This document shows, piece after piece, positions 46,641 to 57,268 of a DNA stretch of 64,000 nucleotides (its first letter is position 1; every line of letters begins with the position of its first letter). The position numbers and the translations under genes were made by a program. The DNA is from Mangifera indica (Eukaryota; Streptophyta; Magnoliopsida; Sapindales; Anacardiaceae): assembly GCF_011075055.1 (NCBI RefSeq), contig NC_058146.1:15414320-15478319 (forward strand). The letters are read 5' to 3'. A model generated the notes under the pieces. The model worked only from the letters and a program-made list of their open reading frames with translations. It was not told the origin of the DNA and did not search any database.

Positions 46641-49600
46641 AGGCATTGATCAAGTATCGTTTTGTATGAAGATGCTAATTGATGATCAATCTTAGTTTAA
46701 AATTTCTATTGTGCTTTTTTTTCTGCAAGCAACTGTAACATTAATGCTTGTGATTTTTCTCCTATGATTTACAATATAAAAAGTTTCAAAACAAAATAAT
46801 AATTCTACAACTTTAGGTTTAGGAAATTATCATGCAAAATGCTTTTCAAGTTTTGCCTTTCTTCACATAATGCTCATCACAAACCTATATGCATAGTCCT
46901 TCCACCTAACGTTCTATTGGTGGATTGGATGGAATGTTTAAACTTTAGACTTTGATACCATTTGTTAGACGCTCAAACTTTAAAAAATGCTAATTGGGTC
47001 TCTTCCACTTGAAAAGCATAGACGTAATAACATTTATGGAGTTCCCATAGCATTTTGAGTGAAGTTGGACCTTGGGGCATAACATGTCCTATTGAATCAA
47101 ACCCACCAACACATTCCTCCAACTGCTCATCAAATAAGAGAACCCCAAAAAATCTTTAGAAGTTAGGGTTAGATTCAAATTAAGTCGAATTTGAGTTCAA
47201 ACTTGTTCGAATTGATTAGAGATAATTAGTGAAATGAATAGTATCACCAACGAAATAAATAATATTATGATTGGGATAAATAGTGTTTGTAGAGAGTGAT
47301 TTAAACTGAACTGTAGTGTGACTGCCCAGTTGAAACTCCACTTCAAATCAAGTCAAACACCAATTCAAGCCAAACCAGCTCGGCTTGAATCCACCCTCAC
47401 TAGAAGCCAACTCCATAGTCGATAATTACAATTGCATAAAACAACTTTTCCCACCAGTAAGCATCTTCGAGTTTAACAATTCATTGTGGATATATGTTGA
47501 TCCATCTATGTTCAAAGCATGCTTTTTAAAAACCAGTGATCCAATCAGTTGAATCACACTTGCAAACAAAAACGGTTACAATTCGCTTGAAAAGAATTTT
47601 TGAAGTTATACTAGTTTGGAATGGACGATTTGAACTAGGTTTCATAAGAAATTTATTTTTTTAATTCATTATAACCAAAGTTCTCATCTATCAATTTTAA
47701 GCCTGTATACCATCAAATTAAACTTATTTTAATGATAAAATAATGTCAATGATCTATTTAATGATAAATTATGCAAAATTATTTTAAATACTAGTTTTAG
47801 TAATGTCCTATTCGATTCCAAAAATATTGGTAATGTCAAAATGGTCAAACTATCCCATCCACTAAGTTGATATCCTATCCAATTCTAAAAATATTGGTAG
47901 TGTCCAAATGCTACCCTGTTGGAATTTACCCATTCAAATTGTTGTAGGACAAGTTGACCTTTGAGAGATAATCCAACAAAGTGATTTCTACAAGAATCTC
48001 TCCACTTAAATGGTTGAAACTAAGGTCCAATGACTACATAACAAACAATTATCTATCGCTCTTCGGAATCTCACTATTGAGATACTTATGCAAGAGATTG
48101 AGCATACGAAGTTTTAGTAAAGTTCTTATTTTAATTAGAAATAGATTCACAAATAACCAATTGTAAATTTGAAATAACATTCAATCATATAATGATATAT
48201 CATTATTGATGAATACTAATTATAAGGTCATGTAGTATTACTCATGTTTAAAACAACATAAAAGTTAGAGTGAGATTGCGTGTATTGAGTTCTAATTCAA
48301 AGTACATGATAAAAATATAAGACATAATAATTACATTCATAAAGAAATAGTTAAACATCAAACTATCATGCTCATATTTATCATAATAATTCGAAGTACA
48401 TGATAAAAATGTAAGTCATAATAAATACTTTCATGTGACTTTTTTTATACTCTAACTAGGGAGTTTTATTTCTAATATTTATTGACATTCATAGAGGAAC
48501 TTAAAATCAAATTATTTTGAGCCAACGGATTCCTTCTTAACTATCACTTGTTTTTATATAAAAACAACATATAACCAATCTAGCTTACTATACATTACAT
48601 GAATAGTCTCGTACTTATACATCATATGAAACATATGTATCTATATCAGATTTAACCATAAAATCTCAGGTCAAATGATTAATAGTACACTAGTACAATC
48701 TTATGATGAATCATTGATTGTATTTTACATGTTCATATGATTCATCGTTATTAGTCATATTTGAAAAATAGTTCACTAACTATTAATTACATAAATACCC
48801 TAATGATATGACTTTCATAGTTACCCACACTAATATTATCTTCTGATAGTCGATAAAGGCATTCAAAGTGTCTATTGTGTGATGTCATTGCCTAATTGGC
48901 ATCACGTATGTAGCATAAGGAACGCTTCAATAATTTGATCTTCTAAAGATTCATATTATCCAAACAATTCACATGCAGATAATATATTTAATAAATAAAT
49001 AAATAAAGTTAAGATAACATACATGTGAAATACAAAACACTTAATTAACACAAGATGAAACGTCTTGAAAATGATAATATGATTGATTCTTACGACATAC
49101 ACTAATGCTTAAAACAACATTAAAGTAAGAGTAAGATTATGTATACTAAGTTCTAATTCAAAGTACAAGATAAAAATGTAAGTCATAATAATTACTTTCG
49201 CGTGACTTTTTTTATACTCTAACTAGATATTTTTATTTCCAATATTTATCGATATTCGTATATGAATTTGAAATTAAATTATTTGGAGCTAACGGATTCC
49301 TTCTTGATTATCACTTGTTTCCACATACAAAGGCATATGACCAATCTGGCTTATTATACATGACAAGAATAGTCTTATATTTATACATCTTATAAAACAT
49401 ATGTATCCACTTCAGATCTAACTGTGACATCTCTGACCAAATGATTAATGGTACACTAGTACAATCCCATAATGAATAATTAATTATGTTTTATATATTC
49501 ATGTGATTCATCATTATCAGTCATGTTCAAAAAATAGTTCACTAACTATTAATCCATATGATATGACTTTCATAGTCATTTGCACTAATATCATTTTATG

Positions 49601-49739
49601 ATAGTCAATAGAGGTATTTAGTGTGCCTATTTTGCAATGTCATTGCCTAATTGGCATCACCTACATAGGGAACACTTCAATGATTTGATCTTTTAAAGAT
49701 CCATATCATCCAAACAATTGACATGCATACAATATAATT
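46641..49739. repeat. Non-coding tail of module C with an internal duplication
   Basis: Collinear with the tails of A and B up to about 49100. There it jumps back, so that 49100-49739 repeats about 48240-49000 (shared anchors: TTTAAAACAACATAAAAGT-like start, CTAACGGATTCCTTCTT, GGCATCACxTAxxTAG). No gene. Confidence 0.65.
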
Positions 49740-50124
49740 AATGAATAAATAAATAAAATGAGGTATAATATACATATGAAATATAAAACACTTCTTTTAT
49801 TAATATTAAATACAAGATGAAATGCCTTGAAAATGATAATATGATTGGTTCCTACCATATGCACTAATAGATCTATTTAAGGAAACATAAATCAACATAA
49901 GAATATATGCTAACATAGGAAACCATATATATAGAGTATACTCGAAAGTAGGAAGCCATATATTTGGAATATATTATGATATATTGTAACATCCCCACAA
50001 ACTCAAGTTAGCAAATGATTTGCTAAATTGAGTTTGTAATGTGAGTCAAAAGGTGAAGATTTCCGCTAACTAATCAATAAAAGGTATGAAAGTGAGCTAA
50101 AAGGTGTCACTGGCAAGATGACAA

Positions 50125-50420
50125 TATGAGTGTATCAAACTAATGAACCTATCTTTCCACAAAGATGAGGGTGTGAGTATACTAAACTAATAAACTCATC
50201 TTTTCACATAGGTAATGGTGTGAGTATAACAAACTAATGAATTCATGTTTTTATGCAAGTGATTGCATGAGTACGCCAAATTAATGAAATCATTTTTTCA
50301 TGTAAGTAATGGTGGGTATACCAAACTAATGAACTCCACTTTTTACATAGGTGGCAACGTGACTATGCAATCAAACTAATGAAATCATTTTTTCATGTAG
50401 GTGACAGTATGAGTATGTCA
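50125..50420. repeat. 47 bp minisatellite, copy C
   Basis: About six units collinear with those of the other modules. Confidence 0.8.
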
Positions 50421-50642
50421 AAAGGAAATACTGACATGAATGTTCAACCCTAATATTATGATGAAAATTGAATAAATTATATTTTTTCATATATAAAATT
50501 GTCTAAATGATTCACAAATTTATAGAAGTCCTAAATTCTATATAAGGAAACATAAATCAACATTATAAACATACTATAATGCACAACAAGAAAACATATA
50601 TTATAAATATATGCTAATCTAGGAAAAAATATATTTAGGATA

Positions 50643-50787
50643 AAGTAATATTATGTACACAACTTTTTTCACAAACAATGACGTGTCATCATTTGATTAG
50701 ATAGTTAAAAATTAAAAATAAAACAATATTCAATTATATGAGAACACATTGTTGTTTATACATAAAGTTATACATATAGTTTTATTA
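50643..50787. mobile_element. 145 bp MITE, module C
   Basis: Flanked by ATTTAGGATA (50633-50642) and ATTTAAGATA (50788-50797). Same site and orientation as in modules B and D. Confidence 0.8.
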
Positions 50788-51000
50788 ATTTAAGATATAT
50801 TATAACAAAGAAAACCATATATTTAAAATATATTCTAACAAATTTTAACAATACCAATAATGATGAGTCGTCATATTATTGGGTGTTTAATTTTAAATGT
50901 AACAATGAGTTATGTCAACATGTGAGTCAACGCGATGCACAAATTTTGGGCATAACCTGAAATTTTATAGGTCGTGCCACAGTCAACAAATAAAATAAGA

Positions 51001-52305
51001 TATCCCTAGCCAGTATACTTCATACTTCGAAGTATAATTGGTCTTTGCATTGAACTGAACAGGAATCTAGTGGCCAGCAATTTCATGTTTGACAGCTCAA
51101 ACATCTGGTTGGTTATAGTTCCTTTTTCAATGTATAAGATGTCAAATTTTTTTCTTTTGAAAAAAATGCACTTGCTGAAAGAAAAAAATAACTAGAAATA
51201 TATAGGCTCAGCAATGGGATATGCTGCGCTTATTAATGTTCTCTGTGCTTGTCAGTATTCTCCCCGGATTGAATTGTTTGTGGAGAAATTTCCCCTGCAA
51301 TAAGAATGCTCCGTGTTGTAAGCTTCTTTCTTTCAGCTGTATAATTGTTTTCTAAAATTTAGTTATTACCAATTTACCTTTCTCCTGTATTGTTGTTGTT
51401 GCTCTGTAAAATATTTGTTCATTGAGCTCTAGTTAGGATAACAAGACCAAACTGATAGCGTAGTGTACATTTTGCAAAATGCAGATTCAAGTTTGGCAAT
51501 CAAGTGTGGTGGCGAAGAAATGAAAGTTGATAGCATAATGTATAAGGCTGATAACAATGATATTGTTGGAGCTTCTTCTAATCTACTTGATGCAGAAAAA
51601 CTGGCAATTAGTGATGCTCATTTGTTTTCTGATAGGCAATCAACAGATTCAACACACATGTTCAAAATACTAGCTCACCAGTGACTGGCACTGCAGCCCC
51701 AAAGCTTTAACAGTCTTCAAGCCAATCCCCTGAATCACTTAGATATTATGGACTTTGTCTGGGAAATGGAGCTTGCAATGTAAGCTTGTCCTTTGTTGAG
51801 GCAACCTTCTTGGTAATCAAGGCTCACAAACATGGAAGAGTCTTAGAAGGCTTGTTTTTACTATCTATGTTCAGGTAAACTTGCTGGAGAATTTTGGTCC
51901 TTGTCCTTGAATACACAGCTTCTATTACTGCAATTTCATCTATTTACTCTCGTAATTGATCCTGTAGGAAACTCTCCAGTTAATAAAAATTTGGCATATC
52001 AAAAGAAGTAGGCGGAAATAAGAAAGCACTTGACAAAGAAATGTAATGTTAATGTATTTGAGAACTATGTTGAAATCCATCTTTCTAGTTGGTAAAGGGA
52101 CTTGTTGCTTCCTAGTGTCATTCCAAGTACATTATGTGATTTATTTGGACATTATATGTTTTAAGATGAGTTAATGACAAAAGTACATTATATGCTTTAT
52201 GATATACATATAACTGAATTTTCCTACTTGAATTTCACACAATTGTTGGTATTTCATGTTAGAAGAACCAAACTATGTTGATTGTTGGTATTACAGTAGT
52301 TCTCA
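51001..52305 (+). pseudogene. LRR-malectin receptor kinase remnant, copy D (middle only)
   Basis: Starts abruptly at a point equal to 45008 in copy C and stops before the membrane segment. Pieces: LVASNFMFDSSNIW at about 51069-51110; GLNCLWRNFPC near 51267-51300; malectin part 1 in an open stretch, with IKCGGEEMKVDSIMYKADNN and DRQSTDSTHMFKILAHQ to a stop at 51682; malectin part 2 at 51725-51840; VNKNLAYQKK near 51980-52008, followed by TAG. No kinase part. Confidence 0.75.
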
Positions 52306-52385
52306 GTCCCGTTATCCTAACTAGAGCTTAATGAACAAACAATTTACAAAGCAACAACAACAATTTACAGTAGCAACAACAATTT
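52306..52385 (-). repeat. Inverted fragment at the end of RLK copy D
   Basis: CCCGTTATCCTAACTAGAGC and the following CTTAATGAACAAACAATTTA are the reverse complement of copy B 25477-25530. The CAACAACAATTTACA part is then repeated once more before the sequence rejoins module tail DNA through an AAAGCATGCTT overlap. Confidence 0.8.
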
Positions 52386-53889
52386 ACAAAGCATGCTTTG
52401 ATCCATCTATGTTCAAAGCATGCTTTTAAAAATCAGCAGTCCGATAAGTTGAATCGTCACCTGCTAACTAAAACAATTACAGTTTGTTTGAAAACTATTT
52501 TTGAAGTTAAACCGGACTGGATCGGATGATTTGAACTGGGTTACATAAAAAATTAATTTTTTTAATTCATTATTGGGACTTAAAGCAAAGTTCTCATCTA
52601 TCAATTTTAAGCATGTATACCATCAAACTAGGTTTATTTTAATGATAAAATAATGCAAATTATATATTTGATGATAAATTATGCAAACTTGTTATGAATA
52701 TTAATTTTAAATAATTAACTAGTCTATCCATAGGTCAAACGGTCAAACTGCCCCTCCATTAAGTTGATGTCTAATCCGATTCCGAAAATATTGGTTCAAA
52801 GTGTCAAAATATTGCCTTGTTGGAATTTTCACACTCAAATTGTTGTAGGACAAGTTGAACTTCGGGAGATATTCCAACAAGAGGGATTTATGCAAGAATC
52901 TCTCCACTCAAATGATTGAAACTAATGTCTAATGACTCCAAAGCAAACAATCATATATTGCTCTTTGTAATCTCACCATAGAGATAATTACTTGAGAGAT
53001 TGAGCATACAAAGTTCTAGTAAAATTCTTATTTCAACTGAAAATAGATTCACAAATAACCTACTATAAACCTTAAAAAATATATAATTATATAGTGATAT
53101 ATCATTATTAATAAATACCCATTATAAGGTCACATAGTATCACTCATGCTTTTCAACCGGAAATAGATTCACAAAAAACCTACTATAAATCTGAAATAAT
53201 ACCCAATTATATAATGGTACATCATTATTATAAGGTTACATAGTATCACTCATGCTTAAAACAACATTAAAGTAAGAGTAAGATTATGTATACTAAGTTC
53301 TAATTCAAAGTACATGATAAAATGTAAGTCATAATAATTACTTTCATGTGACTTTTTTTATACTCTAACTAGATATTTTTATTTCCAATATTTATCGATA
53401 TTCGTATGTGAATTTGAAATTAAATTATTTGGAGCTAACGGATTCCTTCTTGATTATCACTTGTTTCCGCATACCAAGTGCACATGACCAATTTGGCTTA
53501 TTTTACATGGTAACAATAGTCTTATATTTATACACCATATAAAACATATGTATGAACATCAGATCCAGCTGTGACATCTTAGACCGAATGATTAATGGTA
53601 CGCTAGTGCAATCCTATAATGAATCATTAATTATGTTTTATAGATCCAATGTGATTCATCATTATCAGTCATGTTCAAAAAGTAGTTCACTAACTATTAT
53701 TCTACACGATATGACTTTCACAGTCATTTGCACTAATACCATTTAATGATAGTTAACAGAGGCATTTAGCATGCCTATTTTGCAATGTCATTGCCTAATT
53801 GGCATCACCTACATAGGGAACACTTCAATGATTTGATCTTCTAAAGATTCATATCATCCAAACAATTGACATGCATGCAATATGACCAA
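52386..53889. repeat. Non-coding tail of module D
   Basis: Begins at the equivalent of about 47500 in module C. A ~115 bp piece, 53036-53150, is repeated at 53154-53255 (anchor GAAATAGATTCACAAA). No gene. Confidence 0.65.
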
Positions 53890-54269
53890 TGAATAAATAA
53901 ATAAAATGAGGTATAATATATATATGAAATATAAAACACTTCTTTTATTAATATTAAATACAAGATGAAACGCCCTGAAAACGATAATATGATTGGTTCC
54001 TACGACCTGCACTAATAGATTCATATAAGGAAACATAAATCAACATAAGAATATATAATAACATAGGAAACCATATATGTAGAATATACTAGAAAGTAGG
54101 AAGCCATATATTTGGAATATATTATGATATATTGTAACATTCCATCAAACTCAAGTTAGCAAATGATTTGCTAAATTGAGTTTGTAATGCAAGTCAAAAG
54201 GTGAAGATTTTAGCTAACTAATCAATAAAAGGTATGAAAGTGAACTAAAAGGTGTCACTGACAAGATGA

Positions 54270-54570
54270 CAACATAAGTGTATCAAACTAATGAACCTAT
54301 CTTTCAACAAAGATGAGGGTACAAGTGTACCAAACTAAGAAACTCATCTTTCCATATAGGTAACAGTGTAAGTGTACCAAACTAATGAAATCATGTTTTT
54401 ACGTAGGTGATCGCATAAGTATGCAAAATGAATGAAATCATGTTTTCATGTAAGTAATGGTGGGTATACCAAACTAATGAACCCAATTTTTTACATAGGT
54501 GATGACGTGACTGTGCAGTCAAACTAATGAACTCATTTTTTTCACGTAGGTGATGGTATGAGTATGCCAA
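54270..54570. repeat. 47 bp minisatellite, copy D
   Basis: About six units collinear with those of A, B and C. Confidence 0.8.
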
Positions 54571-54791
54571 AAAGAAATACTTACATGAATGTTCAGCTCT
54601 GATATTACGATGAAAATTGAATAAATTATATTTTTTGGTATATAAGATTGTCTGAATGATACATAATTTTATAGAAGTCCTAAATTCTATATAAGGAAAT
54701 ATAAATTAACATTATAAATATACAATAATGCATAACAAGAAAACATATATTATAAATATATGCTAATCTAGGAAAACATATATTTAGGATA

Positions 54792-54936
54792 AAATAATGT
54801 TATGTACACAACTTTTTTCACAAACAACGATGTGTTATTATTTGATTAGATGGTTAAAAATTAAAAATAAAATATTATTCAATCACATAAGAGTACATTC
54901 TTATTTATATACAAAGTTGTACATGTAATTTTATTA
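54792..54936. mobile_element. 145 bp MITE, module D
   Basis: Flanked by perfect ATTTAGGATA copies at 54782-54791 and 54937-54946, the cleanest target duplication of the three. Ends AAATAATGTTATGTACACAA and, reversed, TTAATAAAATTACATGTACA. Confidence 0.82.
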
Positions 54937-55439
54937 ATTTAGGATATATTATAACAAAGAAAATCATCTATTTAAAATATATTCTAAGAATATCAATAAT
55001 GATAAGTCATCATATTATTGAGTGTTTAATTTTAAATGTAGTAATGAGTTATGTCAACACATGAGTCAACACGATGCACAAATTTTGGACATAACCTGAA
55101 ATTTTACAGGTCGTGCCACAATCAACAAATAAAATAAGATATCTCATTGCCTCATGGGAAGATTTGCACAAATTAGAAAATTAATTTTTTATAAATTAAA
55201 GAAAGTATATTTTGCAAACGGGCTTACAAAAATGCCTATACAAAAACGACTCATTGTACATGAGTCTTCAAATTTGGTAGAAACAATGCAATTAGTTCAA
55301 TACAATTTATTATCATTTTTAATTATTATATTTTAATTTAAAATTATTTAATAGTATAATAATATATCATAATTATATACTATTTAAATTGATTGGACAT
55401 TAACGATGGAGGTCAACAAAAATATCTTAAAATTCCAAT

Positions 55440-55586
55440 TTTGGACATGTAGGCACCCCCTGCGATGGTATTCTCTTCAGCTTGTGCTGGACTGGCAGGT
55501 TAGAGTCACTCTTTACTTCTTTTTCATTTGGGTCACAACTTTTATGTTCTTGATTTATATCCTCCTGTATTAATATTCCTCCTCAG
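55440..55586 (+). other. Exon-like piece and intron start of an unrecognised gene
   Basis: After module D ends at about 55441, a short open piece finishes in GGCAG followed by GTTAGAG (donor-like, 55499). The stretch to 55586 ends TTCCTCCTCAG, a good acceptor. The copia element inserted exactly here, duplicating CTCAG. I do not recognise the protein. Confidence 0.35.
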
Positions 55587-55980
55587 TGTCAGTTTTTTCT
55601 TCATGGCTTAATGGTAACTGCTTCATGCAGTTACTTCTTCATGGCTTAGTGGTCTGTAACTCCCATGCATTATGGTTTGTAACTCCCATGCCATAACTCC
55701 ACACTTTGCGTTGCATTCTTGATGGTAGAATGCTTTTTAAGGCTATAAATAGGGTCCCTGGGTGAGCTTTTTCTACAAGTGAAAATATACACCATTCTAT
55801 GAGAAAAAGAGATCACCTGGAAGACGAAACTTGCCAGCAATTTCCAGAGGATTATACTGCATCAAATCATCAAGCAATGGCTGGAGGTTAATATTTAATA
55901 TTCCGTAATTTAATTTTGGTTTCTATCTTGCATATTCAATATATATATGCTTAGATAGAGACCATATACATGTTTTTACA
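55587..55980 (+). repeat. 5' LTR of the copia element
   Basis: Starts TGTCAGTTTTTTCTTC and ends ATGTTTTTACA. Contains a TATA-like CTATAAATAGG at about 55742. Two copies of a CTTCATGGCTTA phrase lie near the start. Confidence 0.95.
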
Positions 55981-55982
55981 TT

Positions 55983-55994
55983 TGGTATCAGAGC
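55983..55994 (+). other. Primer-binding site
   Basis: TGGTATCAGAGC, complementary to the 3' end of initiator tRNA-Met, two bases after the 5' LTR. Confidence 0.93.
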
Positions 55995-56253
55995 TATTTT
56001 ATGCCTCTGCCTTGCTTTGATTTGTATAACATGCAAAATTTTTTGTTATCCCGAATTTCTTTAGAAAGAGGAAGTTGGTTGTTGGCATTTTTTGAATAAA
56101 ATTTTTATTTAGATGAATTCTACATCAAAAACTGAGAATTTTGATATATGGAACGTCAAAATCAGAGTTTTGTAGGCTGATTTAGAGTGTAAAATGTATA
56201 CGGGTCTGTCAACCCGAATCTTGACCCGGCTAGAGGTCAGGGACGATCTTCAG

Positions 56254-56375
56254 ATGACATGTCATTTGCTTTTGGTTTTTGTAGACGACATGTCATACCC
56301 ATCACTTCTGTCTCTTTTGTTATGCACTTCCAGCCGACATGACATCTGCATTCATTTCCAGCGGATGACATGTCG
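56254..56375. repeat. Four palindromic ACATGTCAT motifs
   Basis: ATGACATGTCAT (56254), CGACATGTCAT (56286), CGACATGACATC (56335) and ATGACATGTCGT (56365) within about 120 bp. Confidence 0.7.
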
Positions 56376-56411
56376 TTCATCTACTTTATTAAAATGTAAA
56401 AATTTACTTCA

Positions 56412-56476
56412 GTCTCGCGTCTTGAACCCAGACCATAAGGCACAAGGTTTTGAGTGAGACACTTACCTCTCAGCCA
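56412..56476 (-). other. tRNA-like sequence, possible SINE head
   Basis: On the minus strand TGGCTGAGAGGT (56476-56465) fits a polymerase III A box and GGGTTCAAGAC (56429-56419) fits a B box, 35 bases apart. No cloverleaf or target duplication was established. It may be a tRNA-derived SINE inserted in the retrotransposon leader, or a tRNA pseudogene. Confidence 0.45.
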
Positions 56477-57268
56477 ATTTCATTTTCGTTGGGAATTCGC
56501 GACATCGTACATTCTTAAATGCTTTAGTTTTAGTTTTCATAAAATTCTAGTTTGCTAGAACCCGTTACCATCCTCTGCCACGAATAATAACTTTGTTAGG
56601 CTTCAGTTTGAATATTTTTTAGCCTTAATAAAATATATTTTTTTATAATATGTGATTGCCAAAATTATTATTATTAATTTTAATTGGATAATTTAAGTTT
56701 CATTTATCAAATTTTTAGTGTTTATTACATAATTTAATATTGTTTAATTTTATGCATAATTTTGGTTTAAATGAAATTATACTTTAAATAATTTCTTAAG
56801 GATTATATGCATAAAATTAAATGTTATGTGATTAGTATAATATTTGATTGATCATAGAGTAGCCACAACATCTTTGATTATATCAAAGTTATACATTAAG
56901 TATCCTGGGATCACATTTAGTTATATGACATCATTTGTAATTAATTATGTTAGTATGATAAATCTTATCCCACAGAAATTTTTATTATATTTATGTGATT
57001 AATTAGGTTGAAATAACAAATTATTTTTCTTAATCTACCCACAGGAATTAAGAAAAGGAATATAATTTGGTAGTTTCATCATACGGTTTATATATTTGTA
57101 TATAAACCTATTTAAATTAAAAACTTAGCCCACAAGCAGTTTTTATGTTATATGGTTTATATATTTAAAACATGTTTATACATTGGTAGAAAATGATATT
57201 AATTTTGATAGCTTCAAATTTAGTGATTTAAGCGTGTATGTTAATATTTATTTGCAGTTATTCAATCT

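Larger units (their letters stand above)
49740..50840 (-). mobile_element. TRIM-like LTR element, copy C
   Basis: As in module B: 3' LTR about 49740-49991 ending TATTGTAACA, purine tract read on the plus strand as TCCCCACAAACTC, tandem array at 50125-50420, and 5' LTR about 50462-50840 with the MITE at 50643-50787. No coding DNA. Confidence 0.45.
53890..54987 (-). mobile_element. TRIM-like LTR element, copy D
   Basis: Same plan as in B and C. The primer-binding region is clearest here: CAGCTCTGATA at about 54595 is the reverse complement of the usual TATCAGAGC. Tandem array at 54270-54570; MITE at 54792-54936. Confidence 0.45.
56113..57257 (+). other. Untranslated leader of the copia element with foreign pieces
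   Basis: About 1.1 kb before gag. At 56113 a short frame begins MNSTSKTENFDIWNVKIRVL and stops; it resembles the N-terminus of a copia gag but is not in line with the main one. 56254-56375 has four ACATGTCAT-type palindromic phrases, and 56419-56476 has tRNA-like promoter boxes on the minus strand. The rest is AT-rich. TATTTGCAG at 57249-57257, just before the gag frame, could be an acceptor. Confidence 0.5.
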
